DNA of 64,000 nucleotides, taken from the NCBI RefSeq assembly GCF_017876625.1, contig NZ_JAGIOH010000001.1, positions 6,097,501 to 6,161,500 of the forward strand. The letters run 5' to 3'. The stretch's first letter is position 1. Every line of letters starts with the position of its first letter. Below are positions 8,760-15,978 of this stretch, piece by piece. The position numbers were made by a program, and so were the translations under genes. Below the pieces are notes generated by a model, which was not told where the DNA came from, searched no databases, and saw nothing but the letters and a program-made list of their open reading frames with translations. The stretch comes from Streptomyces syringium. GTDB lineage: Bacteria; Actinomycetota; Actinomycetes; Streptomycetales; Streptomycetaceae.

Positions 8760-9658
8760 GACGCGGGCCCCGACAGCCGCTCGACACCGCGCAGCAGCGC
8801 CGAGTGGTCGAGCCCGCCGTCCCCCTGGGCGCGGGCCGCGCCGACCAGGGTGGCCACCACCCCGCCGACCGGCAGGGCGGCGCCGACGGCGCGGGCCGCG
8901 TCGGTGACGATGCCCATGTCCTTGTGGTGCAGCTCGATCCGGAAGCCCGGCGCGAAGTCGCGGCCCAGGAAGTTGTGTTTCTTGCGGGTCAGTACGGCCG
9001 ACCCGGCGAGGCCGCCGTTCAGCACCTCCAGCGCGGCGCCGAGGTCGACCCCGGACTTCTCCAGGAAGACCACGGCCTCGGCGCAGGCCTGGATGTTGAC
9101 CGCGACGATCAGTTGGTTGGCGGCCTTGACGGTCTGTCCGGCGCCGTGCGGGCCGCAGTGCACGACGGTCGTGCCGAGGGCGTCGAGGACGGGCCGGGCG
9201 GCGTCGAAGTCGGCCCGGTCGCCCCCGACCATGACCGACAGAACGCCCTCGACGGCCCCCGCCTCGCCGCCGGAGACCGGGGCGTCCAGGACCCGCAGGC
9301 CCCGGCCGGCCGCGGCGGCGGCCTCGGCCAGCTCCACGGAGGTCCGCGGGGTGATGGACGACATGTCGATCAGCAGCGCCCCGTCCCGGGCGTGGGCGAG
9401 GATGCCGTCCTCGCCGTAGGCGACGGCCTCGACCTGGGGGGAGGCGGGGACCATGGTGATGACGACGTCGGCGTCCCGGACGGCCTCGGCGACGGAGGCG
9501 GCGGCGGTGCCGCCCGCCGCGGCGAGCCGGTCGAGCTTGTCCTTTTCGAGGGTGAAACCGGTGACGCGGTAGCCGGCCTTGACGAGGTTCTCGGACATGG
9601 GCGAGCCCATGATGCCGAGGCCTATCCAGGCGACGGCGGGCAGCGGGGTGTTGCTCAT
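8756..9658 (-). CDS. glxR: 2-Hydroxy-3-oxopropionate (tartronate semialdehyde) reductase
   Basis: Reduces tartronate semialdehyde to D-glycerate with NAD(P)H. The 300-residue protein has the beta-hydroxyacid dehydrogenase plan: N-terminal Rossmann motif GLGIMG (13-18), substrate-binding APVSGGEAGA (about 126-135), catalytic lysine K178 in GQTVKAANQ, and an all-helical C-terminal half with KKHNFLGRDF. ATG start at 9658. It sits between hyi (63-bp gap) and gcl (4-bp overlap) and takes the product of the latter. Other members of the family reduce related semialdehydes, but the operon makes this substrate very likely. Confidence 0.88.
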   Translation of the reverse strand: MSNTPLPAVAWIGLGIMGSPMSENLVKAGYRVTGFTLEKDKLDRLAAAGGTAAASVAEAVRDADVVITMVPASPQVEAVAYGEDGILAHARDGALLIDMSSITPRTSVELAEAAAAAGRGLRVLDAPVSGGEAGAVEGVLSVMVGGDRADFDAARPVLDALGTTVVHCGPHGAGQTVKAANQLIVAVNIQACAEAVVFLEKSGVDLGAALEVLNGGLAGSAVLTRKKHNFLGRDFAPGFRIELHHKDMGIVTDAARAVGAALPVGGVVATLVGAARAQGDGGLDHSALLRGVERLSGPAS

Positions 9659-9721
9659 GGCGTCCTCTCGATGAGGTGCGGTGAGGTGGGATGGGGGCGT
9701 TCGGCGCGCGCCGCGGCGGGG

Positions 9722-10546
9722 TCAGCCCGTGCGGTGCAGCCAGCCGAACGCGTCCGCGCTCGGCCCGTCCGGCTTGTACTCGAGGCCGATCCACCCGTCG
9801 TAGCCGGCCTTCCGCAGACGGTCGAGCAGCTCGGTGAAGTCGAGCCCGCCGGTGCCGGGCGCGCCGCGGCCCGGGTCGTCCGCGATCTGCACATGGCCGG
9901 TCCGGCCGGCGTAGCGGTCGATGGCCTCGGGCAGGTCCTCGCCGCTCCTCGACAGGTGGTACAGGTCCATCAGGAACCGGGCGTTGCCGAGGCCGGTCGC
10001 GGCGTTGACCCGGTCCACGACCTCGACCGCCGACGCGGCACCGACGAGCGGGTACCGCGGGGACTCGGCCGCGTTGAGCGCCTCGATCAGCAGGGTCGCC
10101 CCCACCCGGTCACAGGCGTGGGCCGCGAGCGTCAGGTTCTCCAGCGCGAGGGCGTCCTGCTCCCACGGTTCCGCGCCGTCGACGCGGTTGCCGTACAGGG
10201 CGTTGAGCGCCGTGCACCCCACCGACCGGGCGAAGTCGGCCGCGACGTCGATGTTGGCGCGGAAGCGGTCGGACTCCGCGCCGGGTACGGACAGCGCGCC
10301 CCGGTCCGGCCCCGGCAGCTCACCGGCGTAGAAGTTCAGCCCCACCAGCCGGGTGCCGGCGCCGGTCAACGCGGCGCGCAGGGCGTCGAGTCCGTCCGGG
10401 TCGGGGGTGGGGGTCGTGGGCCAGGGCCACCACAGCTCGACCGCCGTGAAGCCGGCCGCGGCGGCGGCCGCCGGGCGTTCCAGGAGCGGGAGTTCGGTGA
10501 AGAGGATCGAGAGGTTCACATCGAAGCGCTGGTCGAGGAGGCTCAT
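9722..10546 (-). CDS. hyi: Hydroxypyruvate isomerase
   Basis: Interconverts hydroxypyruvate and tartronate semialdehyde; TIM-barrel of the xylose isomerase-like family, 274 residues. Metal and active-site candidates appear in order: LIEALNA (Glu), FLMDLYHLSR (Asp, His), HVQIADDPGRGAPG, and WIGLEYKPDG (Glu). The N-terminus RFDVNLSILFTELPLLERP is typical of Hyi. First gene of hyi-glxR-gcl. Its promoter region carries two AllR-type palindromes (10573-10608), so the whole operon is probably repressed until allantoin or glyoxylate derivatives appear. Confidence 0.88.
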   Translation of the reverse strand: MSLLDQRFDVNLSILFTELPLLERPAAAAAAGFTAVELWWPWPTTPTPDPDGLDALRAALTGAGTRLVGLNFYAGELPGPDRGALSVPGAESDRFRANIDVAADFARSVGCTALNALYGNRVDGAEPWEQDALALENLTLAAHACDRVGATLLIEALNAAESPRYPLVGAASAVEVVDRVNAATGLGNARFLMDLYHLSRSGEDLPEAIDRYAGRTGHVQIADDPGRGAPGTGGLDFTELLDRLRKAGYDGWIGLEYKPDGPSADAFGWLHRTG

Positions 10547-10572
10547 CGGCCGGAAACCCTTCCCTGGAGCCC

Positions 10573-10608
10573 TTCCGTATTGCGGAAGTTGACTTCTGTT
10601 TTACGGAA
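10573..10608. promoter_or_regulatory. Paired IclR/AllR-type operator upstream of hyi
   Basis: TTCCGTATTGCGGAA at 10573-10587 is a perfect 5-5-5 palindrome. TTCTGTTTTACGGAA at 10594-10608 is the same with a weakened left arm. The sites are 21 bp apart, two helical turns. The same pair with the same spacing stands between allR and allB. The site is 27 bp upstream of the hyi start codon and inside the divergent region with the thiamine-binding gene. Confidence 0.7.
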
Positions 10609-10680
10609 GACTGCCCGCGCCGCGGGAAGGCTGTCAAGAGGGGCCGCACCAACGGCGGTGCGCGCAGTAGGTTGGGCCGC

Positions 10681-10932
10681 GTGCGATTGAGAGTGGAATT
10701 CACGACCGAACCGTTCGATCTCGACGAGGCCCCGCCGCACGCGGTGGTGGCCCGTGAGGTGGTCCAGGGCGCCGCGCTGGACGCCGTCGACGTCGGCCCG
10801 TTCGGCAACACCGCCGAGGGCGGGGCCGAGGCCGTGCTGGCGGCGGTGGACGAGCTGGTGCGCGAGTCGCTCCGGGTCGGTGCCACCCGGGTGTCGCTGC
10901 AGATCAACGTGGTTCCGGAGGACGGCGCGTGA
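10681..10932 (+). CDS. MTH1187/YqgV-type thiamine-binding protein
   Basis: A small ferredoxin-like fold protein (83 residues from the GTG at 10681) of the UPF0045 family, members of which bind thiamine or a related pyrimidine. Recognisable parts are VEFTTEPFDLDEAP, AVDVGPFGNTAEGG and the closing strand TRVSLQINVV. A TTG at 10672 and a GTG at 10693 are alternative starts. It is coupled to the HTH gene by a GTGA overlap and is divergent from hyi-glxR-gcl. Because Gcl needs thiamine diphosphate, a link to cofactor supply is tempting, but that is inference. Confidence 0.72.
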   Translation: MRLRVEFTTEPFDLDEAPPHAVVAREVVQGAALDAVDVGPFGNTAEGGAEAVLAAVDELVRESLRVGATRVSLQINVVPEDGA

Positions 10933-11324
10933 CGGACTCGGCGGCGGGCTCCTTCCGCGACGCGGTCAGACCGCTCGTCGAGGCCATGGGCGGGGAGATG
11001 GTCGACCCGGAGCGGGCCGAGGGCGACGACGTCGTGCTGTCCTGGGAGGGCCGCCCGGTCGTGGCCGTGCGGCTGCCCCATCTGTCCGACTCGCTGGACC
11101 ACATACTCGCCGAGCTGGAACGCCGTCACGGCATGCCGCTCGCGGACCTGGACCGCAAGACCAAGCAGTCGGTCGTACGGGTCCTCGAGCAGCGCGGCGC
11201 GTTCTCCGTGCGGCACGGCGTGGAGACGGTGGCCGTCGCGCTCGGCGTCAGCCGCTTCACCGTCTACAACTACCTGAACAGGGAGAACGCCGCCCGGGGC
11301 GGCTCGGGAGGGGACGCGGGCTGA
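10929..11324 (+). CDS. Helix-turn-helix protein with N-terminal regulatory domain
   Basis: 131 residues. The N-terminal two-thirds (FRDAVRPLVEAMGGEMVDP, LPHLSDSLDHILAELERR) is unassigned. The C-terminal segment QRGAFSVRHGVETVAVALG followed by VSRFTVYNYLNR reads as a helix-turn-helix of the kind found at the end of PAS/YheO-like regulators; the last helix with SRFTVYNYL is the likely recognition helix. GTG start overlaps the stop of the thiamine-binding gene by four bases, so they are one transcript. It may report on the state of that partner. Target unknown. Confidence 0.65.
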   Translation: MTDSAAGSFRDAVRPLVEAMGGEMVDPERAEGDDVVLSWEGRPVVAVRLPHLSDSLDHILAELERRHGMPLADLDRKTKQSVVRVLEQRGAFSVRHGVETVAVALGVSRFTVYNYLNRENAARGGSGGDAG

Positions 11325-11328
11325 CGGC

Positions 11329-12189
11329 TCAGATCGAGAAGGGCCGCTGCTCGACGAACTCCGGGTCGGGCCGGCCGGCCAGGAAGAGATTGGGGCTCTG
11401 GAGGTACGCGCCGCGCAGCTCCTGCTTGATCCGGTGGTGCAGTACCCGGTAGTCGCCGGAGAAGCCCGTCCCGCCCGCCCAGACGCTCAGCAGCGCACCG
11501 GTGAACGCCCCGTTGACGGGGCCGTCCATGGAGGTCTGGTCGTCCTGGCAGCCGGAGATCAGCAGGATGCCGGCCCCGATCTCCCGGGCGTCCTTGGCGG
11601 GCAGCTCCTGCTGGATCCGGTCGTAGAGCGTCCTGTCGCGCTGGTACAGCTTGTTGTTCAGGTACAGCGGAAGGGCTTTGATCTTCTTCTCGGCCTCCTT
11701 CGGCTCCCGGGTGCCGAAGGCGCTCTCCAGTGCCTCGGGCTCGAGCGTCCCGGTGACCTGCTCGGCGACGCTTCCGCTGTGGCAGCTGTCGGACAGCACG
11801 ACGATGCGCACGCCGTCCTCGAAGGCCGCGTAGAGCTCGTACAGTTCGTCGTCGACGAGCTGCCGGTCGAAGAGGACCCAGGTCTCGTCCTGCCGGTCCT
11901 TCTCGTTGCCGTTGAGGTCGGGGACCTGGCCGCCGTGGCCGGAGTAGGTGAGGAAGAGGATGTCGCCGCTCTTGAGCTCCCCGGCGGCCTTCCGCAACGC
12001 CGCGGTGACGTTCCCGGCGGTCGCGTCCGGCGTCAGCAGCATCGTCCGGCTCCGGTAGTCCAGGCTCTTGGCGAGCTCGGCCATGTCCCGGGCGTCGTTC
12101 TCGCAGGCGTTGAGTTCGCCGTCCCAGCCGTCGTACTTCTCGGGGTCGACCTTGTTCAGACCGATGTGGATCGACAGGCCAGTGGGCAT
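11329..12189 (-). CDS. Caspase-family peptidase (metacaspase)
   Basis: Peptidase C14 p20-like domain across nearly the whole 286-residue protein. The catalytic His is H85 in LTYSGHGGQ and the Cys is C136 in VLSDSCHSGS; an acidic pocket candidate lies in WDGELNACENDARDM. About 50 residues after the Cys (CHSGS to AREIGAGILLISGCQDDQ) form a longer insert, possibly an autocleavage region. No signal peptide, membrane segment or extra domain, so this is a single-domain cytoplasmic metacaspase, likely cleaving after Arg or Lys as known members do. It is divergent from uraD and ends 5 bases beyond the HTH gene on the other strand. No obvious substrate or sensor gene adjoins it. Confidence 0.85.
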   Translation of the reverse strand: MPTGLSIHIGLNKVDPEKYDGWDGELNACENDARDMAELAKSLDYRSRTMLLTPDATAGNVTAALRKAAGELKSGDILFLTYSGHGGQVPDLNGNEKDRQDETWVLFDRQLVDDELYELYAAFEDGVRIVVLSDSCHSGSVAEQVTGTLEPEALESAFGTREPKEAEKKIKALPLYLNNKLYQRDRTLYDRIQQELPAKDAREIGAGILLISGCQDDQTSMDGPVNGAFTGALLSVWAGGTGFSGDYRVLHHRIKQELRGAYLQSPNLFLAGRPDPEFVEQRPFSI

Positions 12190-12394
12190 GGTCTTCCCTC
12201 CGTACGGACGGCGCTCGTCCGCGGCATCTCCGTGGTTCGCGGTATGGGTGCCGTGGCCGTCGCGGGCGTAATCATCTCTCGGACAAGACGCCTCGATCGG
12301 ACCATCAACGCCTCGGGCATCCGGTAGTCGGCTGTCCGGACTCCGCTATTCGGACGCCGGTTTCCCCCGCCCGTGCGCCACTCCGACGGGAATT

Positions 12395-12435
12395 TCAACA
12401 AAGTGTTGACGCCGTGTTGCCGAGGGCGTTAGCTA
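12395..12435 (+). promoter_or_regulatory. uraD operon promoter with overlapping palindrome
   Basis: TCAACAAAGTGTTGA (12395-12409) is a palindrome with 6-base arms. It overlaps a -35-like TTGACG (12406-12411), followed after 18 bases by TAGCTA (12430-12435). A repressor on the palindrome would block the promoter. A nearly equal palindrome occurs 50 bp before allB. The metacaspase promoter should also lie in the rest of this gap (12190-12483), in which nothing else stands out. Confidence 0.55.
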
Positions 12436-12483
12436 TGCGCAGCCCGTCCGAGCACAGCACACGCAAGCGCCGCGGAGGCTGCC

Positions 12484-13017
12484 GTGACTTCGACTTCGAG
12501 TCCGACGCCGGGGCTCACCCGGTTCAACGCCGCCGAGGACGACGCCGCCCGGGCCGCACTGCGCGCGGTCTGCGCCAGCGCGGCCTGGGCCGACGAGATC
12601 CTCGCCCGGCGCCCCTATCCCGACACCGCCTCCCTGCTCGCCGCGGGCGACGCCGCGACGGCCGGGCTCCGGGCGGCGGACCTGGCCGAGGCGATGGCCG
12701 GGCATCCGCCGATCGGGCGCCCGCAGCCGGGGGACCCGGCGTCCGCCCGCGAACAGCGGGGGATGACGGACGCCCCCGACGCGCTCCGGGCCGAGATGCT
12801 CGAACTGAACCTGGCCTACCAGGAGAAGTTCGGACACGTCTTCCTGATCTGCGCCACCGGACTCACCGGCGAACAGATGCGCGACGCCGTTCGTCACCGG
12901 ATCGACAACACGCCGGAACACGAACGCGAGATCGTGCGGGGAGAACTGGGCAAGATCAACCGCATTCGGCTGGCCCGGCTCGCGGCAGCACCCGACGGCG
13001 AAGGAGACCCACCATGA
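12484..13017 (+). CDS. uraD: OHCU decarboxylase
   Basis: Decarboxylates 2-oxo-4-hydroxy-4-carboxy-5-ureidoimidazoline to S-allantoin, the third step of urate oxidation. The 177-residue helical protein starts with LTRFNAAEDDAARAAL, contains the catalytic His H74 in GHPPIG, the acidic residue in SAREQRGM, and the C-terminal FGHVFLICATG region typical of the family. A GTG at 12484 is used. The last two bases of its stop region overlap uraH (ATGA), so translation is coupled. It heads uraD-uraH-uricase-deaminase. Confidence 0.88.
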   Translation: MTSTSSPTPGLTRFNAAEDDAARAALRAVCASAAWADEILARRPYPDTASLLAAGDAATAGLRAADLAEAMAGHPPIGRPQPGDPASAREQRGMTDAPDALRAEMLELNLAYQEKFGHVFLICATGLTGEQMRDAVRHRIDNTPEHEREIVRGELGKINRIRLARLAAAPDGEGDPP

Positions 13018-13370
13018 GCGGCGAGGAGACCACCTCGGTGTCCACCCACATCCTCGACACCAGCACCGGCAGTCCCGCCGGAAGCGTCGCCGTCGAGCTG
13101 TCCGCACGCGGTACCGGCGATCACTACCGCGTGGTCGGCCACTCCAAGACGGACACGGACGGGCGCTGCAAGGACCTCCCGGCACTGCCGGAGGGCACGA
13201 CCCACGCACGGCTCACCTTCGCCGTCGAGCCGTATCTCGCACGCAGCCGAGCCGCGGGCGCAGCCTTCTTCCCCGAGGTGACGGTCGCCTTCTCCGTCAC
13301 ACCGGGCGAGCACTACCACCTACCGCTGCTGCTCAACCCGTTCGGCTACTCCGTATACCGAGGGAGCTAG
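13014..13370 (+). CDS. uraH: 5-Hydroxyisourate hydrolase (transthyretin-like)
   Basis: Opens the ring of 5-hydroxyisourate made by uricase. The 118-residue beta protein has the diagnostic N-terminal STHILDTSTGSPAG with the active-site His, a central Arg region, and the C-terminal YSVYRGS signature (YRGS) that separates these hydrolases from true transthyretins. The length is standard. ATG start is inside the uraD stop (4-bp overlap) and uricase follows after 7 bases. Confidence 0.92.
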   Translation: MSGEETTSVSTHILDTSTGSPAGSVAVELSARGTGDHYRVVGHSKTDTDGRCKDLPALPEGTTHARLTFAVEPYLARSRAAGAAFFPEVTVAFSVTPGEHYHLPLLLNPFGYSVYRGS

Positions 13371-13377
13371 CACGCCC

Positions 13378-14280
13378 ATGACCGTCCTTGGCCAGAACCA
13401 GTACGGCAAAGCCGAGAACCGCGTCCTCAAGGTCACCCGCGACGGGGCCACCCACCACATCAAGGACCTCAACGTCTCGGTGGCGCTCTCCGGCGACATG
13501 GACGAGGTCCACCTCTCCGGTTCCAACGCCAATGTCCTGACGACCGACGCCACCAAGAACACCGTGTTCGCCTTCGCCCAGGAGCACGGCGTCGAGACGG
13601 CCGAGCAGTTCGGCATGCACCTGGCCCGCCACTTCGTCACCAGCCAGGAAGCGGTGACCGGCGCGCGCATCCGGATCGAGGAGTACGCCTGGCAACGCAT
13701 CGCGACCCCCGGCCCGGGCGGGCACTCCTTCGTCCGCGAGAACCAGGAGACACGCACCGCGCAGATCACCTTCGACGGCTCGGCATGGCAGATCGTCTCG
13801 GGGCTGGGGGACCTGGTGGTGATGAACACCACCGACTCCGAGTTCCGCGGTTACGTCAAGGACCGCTACACCACGCTCCAGGAGACCGGCGACCGGATCC
13901 TCGCCACCGAGGTGCACGCCCGCTGGCGGCACGCGTGGAGCGACGACGCGCGGCCCATGCCGGACTGGGACCGCTCCTACGCACAGGCACGCGGCCATCT
14001 GCTGAGCGCCTTCGCGGAGACCTACTCCCGCTCCCTCCAGCAGACCCTCTACGCGATGGGCTCACGGGTCGTCGAACAGGACCCGGAGATCGAGGAGATC
14101 CGGCTCTCGCTCCCCAACAAGCACCACTTCCTCGTGGACCTCGCACCGTTCGGCATCAAGAACGACACCGACGACGGAGCCGTGTACTTCGCGGCCGACC
14201 GGCCCTACGGCCTCATCGAGGCGACCGTCCTGCGCGACGGTGCCGAGCAGCGCATCCCGGTCGATCTGACGAACCTCTGA
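13378..14280 (+). CDS. pucL: Urate oxidase (uricase)
   Basis: Cofactor-free oxidation of urate by O2 to 5-hydroxyisourate and H2O2. The 300-residue protein shows GQNQYGKAENR with the catalytic lysine K11, VLTTDATKNT with the active-site threonine near residue 56, and the NKHHFLVDL region with the third catalytic residue, His. It contains the usual two T-fold repeats. The enzymes for the next two steps lie just upstream on the same transcript, so unstable 5-hydroxyisourate is removed at once. Peroxide is a product; no catalase gene is in the window. Confidence 0.93.
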   Translation: MTVLGQNQYGKAENRVLKVTRDGATHHIKDLNVSVALSGDMDEVHLSGSNANVLTTDATKNTVFAFAQEHGVETAEQFGMHLARHFVTSQEAVTGARIRIEEYAWQRIATPGPGGHSFVRENQETRTAQITFDGSAWQIVSGLGDLVVMNTTDSEFRGYVKDRYTTLQETGDRILATEVHARWRHAWSDDARPMPDWDRSYAQARGHLLSAFAETYSRSLQQTLYAMGSRVVEQDPEIEEIRLSLPNKHHFLVDLAPFGIKNDTDDGAVYFAADRPYGLIEATVLRDGAEQRIPVDLTNL

Positions 14281-14309
14281 GCGCACCCCCGACAGAACGA
14301 GGACCCCCC

Positions 14310-15707
14310 ATGGCAGCTTCCCCGGCCCCCGACGGCGCCACGACGCGAATAATCATCGAGAACTGCGCCATAGCCACCGTCGACGCGCACGACACCGAGT
14401 ACGCCTCGGGCCATGTCGTCGTCGCCGGCAACAGAATCGAATCGGTGGGCCCGGGGGCCGCCCCCGAGGGCCTCGGGGACGTCGTCCGACGCGTCGACGG
14501 CACCGGTCATCTGCTCACCCCCGGCCTCGTCAACACCCACCACCACTTCTACCAATGGCTCACCCGCGGCCTCGCCCAGGACGCCAACCTCTTCGACTGG
14601 CTCGTCGCCCTCTACCCCACCTGGTCGCGCATCGACGAGGAGATGGTCTACGCGGCGGCCCGGGGCTCCCTCGCCATGATGGTCCGCGGTGGCGTCACCA
14701 CCGCCATGGACCACCACTATGTCTTCCCCCGCGGTACGGGCGACCTCCTCGGCGCCGAGATCCGCGCCGCCCGGGAAACGGGCGTACGGTTCAGCCCCAC
14801 CCGCGGCTCGATGGACCGCGGAAAGTCGGCCGGCGGGCTGCCGCCGGACTTCGCGGTGGAGACCACCGAGGCGGCTCTGATCGCGACCGAGGAGGCCATC
14901 GACACCCACCACGACGCGAGCTTCGACTCGATGCTGCGCGTCGGCGTGGCGCCCTGCTCGCCGTTCTCCGTCTCCACCGATCTCCTGCGGGAGGCCGCCG
15001 TGCTGGCCCGCCGCAAGGGCGTGCGGCTGCACACACACGGCTCGGAGACGGTCGAGGAGGAGCAGTTCTGCAAGGAGCTGTTCGGCATGGGGCCGACCGA
15101 CTACTTCGAGTCCACCGGCTGGCTCGGCGACGACGTGTGGATGGCCCACTGCGTCCATATGAACGACGCCGACATACAGGCCTTCGCCCGCACCGGCACG
15201 GGCGTGGCCCACTGCCCCTCCTCCAACGCCCGGCTGGCGGCCGGCACCGCCCGGATCCCCGAGATGCGGAAGGCGGGTGTGCCCGTCGGCCTCGGCGTCG
15301 ACGGCACCGCCTCGAACGAGTCCGGCGAACTGCACACCGAACTGCGCAACGCCCTCCTTGTCCACCGACTGGCGGGCGGCGAGGGTGCGTTGAATGTGCG
15401 TCAGGCCCTGCGGCTGGGTACCCACGGCGGTGCGCGGGTGCTGGGGAGGGCGGAGGAAATAGGTTCGCTGGAGGCCGGCAAGCTCGCCGACCTCGTGCTG
15501 TGGAAGCTCGACGGCCTCGGCCACTCCACCATCGCCGACCCGGTCGCCGCCCTCGTCCTCGGCGCCGCCGCACCGGTCACCCTCTCCCTCATCAACGGCA
15601 GGCCGGTCGTCGAGGACGGCCGGCTCGTCACCGTCGACGAGGACACCATCGCGCGGGAGGCCCGGCAGGAGGCCCGGCGTCTCGCCCACATCGCCGCCGA
15701 GGGCTGA
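14310..15707 (+). CDS. 8-Oxoguanine/guanine deaminase (amidohydrolase)
   Basis: Zinc amidohydrolase of 465 residues that deaminates an aminopurine. The metal-binding motif is LVNTHHHFYQWLTRG, characteristic of the 8-oxoguanine deaminase/hydroxydechloroatrazine hydrolase branch. Later metal ligands are HTHGSE, AHCVHM and GVDGTASNESGE. 8-Oxoguanine deaminase yields urate directly, which fits its place after uricase; guanine deaminase giving xanthine is the alternative. ATG at 14310, 29 bases after uricase, so most likely in the same operon. A strong hairpin follows at 15767-15793. Confidence 0.82.
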   Translation: MAASPAPDGATTRIIIENCAIATVDAHDTEYASGHVVVAGNRIESVGPGAAPEGLGDVVRRVDGTGHLLTPGLVNTHHHFYQWLTRGLAQDANLFDWLVALYPTWSRIDEEMVYAAARGSLAMMVRGGVTTAMDHHYVFPRGTGDLLGAEIRAARETGVRFSPTRGSMDRGKSAGGLPPDFAVETTEAALIATEEAIDTHHDASFDSMLRVGVAPCSPFSVSTDLLREAAVLARRKGVRLHTHGSETVEEEQFCKELFGMGPTDYFESTGWLGDDVWMAHCVHMNDADIQAFARTGTGVAHCPSSNARLAAGTARIPEMRKAGVPVGLGVDGTASNESGELHTELRNALLVHRLAGGEGALNVRQALRLGTHGGARVLGRAEEIGSLEAGKLADLVLWKLDGLGHSTIADPVAALVLGAAAPVTLSLINGRPVVEDGRLVTVDEDTIAREARQEARRLAHIAAEG

Positions 15708-15766
15708 AACCGCCCCGCGCGTGCGCTCCCCAGGACTCGGCCGAGGGGGACGGCCCTCGGCCGGGG

Positions 15767-15793
15767 CCCGTGGGTCCCACCGGGACCCACGGG
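15767..15793 (+). terminator. Perfect 12-bp hairpin after the urate operon
   Basis: CCCGTGGGTCCC (15767-15778), a 3-base loop and GGGACCCACGGG (15782-15793). It lies 60 bases after the deaminase stop and before the permease gene, and probably ends most transcripts of the uraD operon. Confidence 0.7.
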
Positions 15794-15811
15794 CAGTTCG
15801 GCTGGGCGGTG

Positions 15812-15880
15812 TCCTCAATCGCCGGACGGGCTTGGTTTCGGCTGGGCCCAGCCCAATCCAGCCCGTCCGGCGATTGAGGA
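15812..15880. repeat. Inverted pair of the 21-bp intergenic repeat
   Basis: Left arm 15812-15832 (begins TCCTCAATCGCCGGAC) and right arm 15860-15880 (its exact reverse complement, ending GGCGATTGAGGA) enclose 27 bases. The same 21-bp element forms the array at 22197-22372. It lies between the hairpin and the permease gene, so it could act as a second terminator or as an extragenic palindrome of REP type. Confidence 0.8.
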
Positions 15881-15978
15881 CGCGCCCGCAGGGCGCCCGC
15901 CGCCGCAGGCGGCAAGACCGCCCGCCGTCGGCAGGACGAACCGCAACTGGCGACACGAAACCCCGACAGGAGGCCACC

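Noticed and set aside
7083-9419. Long plus-strand open frame antisense to gcl and glxR
   Set aside because: It is a shadow frame from high third-position GC. The minus-strand proteins have clear family motifs and the plus-strand translation has none.
7032-9794. Single 920-codon frame as a fused protein
   Set aside because: Only the last 575 codons show Gcl motifs; the front part is out-of-frame glxR sequence. The GTG at 8759 overlapping the glxR stop is the real start.
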